This document shows, piece by piece, positions 63,938 to 64,000 of a DNA stretch of 64,000 nt (its first letter is position 1; each line of letters begins with the position of its first letter). This stretch comes from an uncultured Candidatus Actinomarina sp. (GTDB lineage Bacteria; Actinomycetota; Acidimicrobiia; Actinomarinales; Actinomarinaceae). Under the pieces are notes generated by a model that was not told where the DNA came from, ran no database searches, and was given only the letters and a program-made list of their open reading frames with translations. The position numbers and the translations under genes were made by a program. Location: NCBI GenBank assembly GCA_902596545.1, contig CACJUH010000002.1:1-64000 (forward strand), written 5' to 3'.

Positions 63938-64000
63938 AGCATTACTAGCTAAATTAATCATATTTTCTTTGGCTTTTGCTGCATGTGGAAGTGAAACTGT
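63924..64000 (+). CDS. Start of a lipoprotein gene, truncated by window end
   Basis: A TTG at 63924 overlaps the tatA stop by 14 bases and opens a frame to the edge: KKNKALLAKLIIFSLAFAAC, then GSET. This is a lipoprotein signal peptide with a lipobox ending FAAC (Cys21). The remainder is outside, so the product cannot be identified. Other start codons in the frame are not seen upstream without entering tatA. Confidence 0.6.
   Translation, partial: MKKNKALLAKLIIFSLAFAACGSET

Overview
The window is one stretch of a very AT-rich, extremely compact bacterial genome; by eye it is about one third G+C, and no gap between genes exceeds about 150 bases. Gene order and gene content point to the Actinobacteria. 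The actinobacterial cues are: rho-rpmE-prfA-prmC-tsaC-glyA running into the complete atp operon; a mycothiol-conjugate amidase homologue; a deoC-ALDH-'half ALDH' cassette whose last protein ends in the actinobacterial FLETKTVWHP tail; cysteine desulfurase-mnmA-ligA followed by gatCAB; a FAH-family gene abutting gltX; a CofC/FbiD-like coenzyme F420 gene; and a GlnR-type operator before the ammonium transporter. Low G+C, small genes and pervasive overlaps suggest a streamlined marine lineage such as 'Candidatus Actinomarina' (inference; 16S rRNA or marker phylogeny would settle it).

Layout. 1-1403: the 3' part of a secreted-looking HExxH protein and a bile acid:sodium symporter-family protein. 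1508-15447: one nearly continuous + strand run covering transcription termination (rho), L31, a DUF1385 membrane protein, RF1 and its methylase, the tRNA t6A enzyme, glyA, the ATP synthase (atpZ/I/B/E/F/H/A/G/D/C) and mca. 15451-17341: a decayed response-regulator stub, then a Na/phosphate cotransporter and a PhoU-like protein. 17350-20907 (- strand): a 2-oxoacid:ferredoxin oxidoreductase (korAB) preceded by a zinc-ribbon microprotein and a signal-peptidase-like protease that is probably the nickel-SOD maturation protease; nickel SOD (sodN) is divergent from it. 21332-32040: metG, amt, the large subunit of glutamate synthase, deoC and two ALDH-family proteins.

32041-47007: a mixed region with a hot-dog thioesterase, a DMT transporter behind a candidate structured leader RNA, pgl, a murA with the Asp-for-Cys substitution, Fe-S and sulfur genes (Nfu, cysteine desulfurase, mnmA), ligA, lysine/DAP genes dapD-dapE, gatCAB and pgpA. 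47070-50792: ilvE, an unknown gene, a FAH protein, gltX and three tRNA genes (Glu-UUC, Gln-CUG, Glu-CUC). 50793-64000: cofC, pyk, an Nfu_N-like protein, a TIGR01777 epimerase, a coiled-coil protein, two UMF1/ATG22-type MFS transporters, aspC, folD, ychF, a TrkA-like regulator with its Na+/H+ antiporter, a DUF368 lipid-carrier translocase candidate, a 45-residue TatA and the start of a lipoprotein.

How it fits together. Glu/Gln decoding is unusually concentrated: gatCAB, gltX and the tRNA-Glu and tRNA-Gln genes lie within about 7.5 kb, as expected if Gln-tRNA is made by the indirect route. Nitrogen assimilation (amt with a GlnR-like operator, then gltB) sits next to the NiSOD/korAB block. Most neighbouring genes overlap by 1-20 bases, and several convergent pairs overlap at their stop codons, so intrinsic terminators are scarce and Rho is present. 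The least explained items are the structured RNA candidate at 33420-33482, the paired element between amt and gltB, and the response-regulator remnant beside the phosphate genes. No CRISPR array, insertion sequence, phage gene or rRNA is visible.
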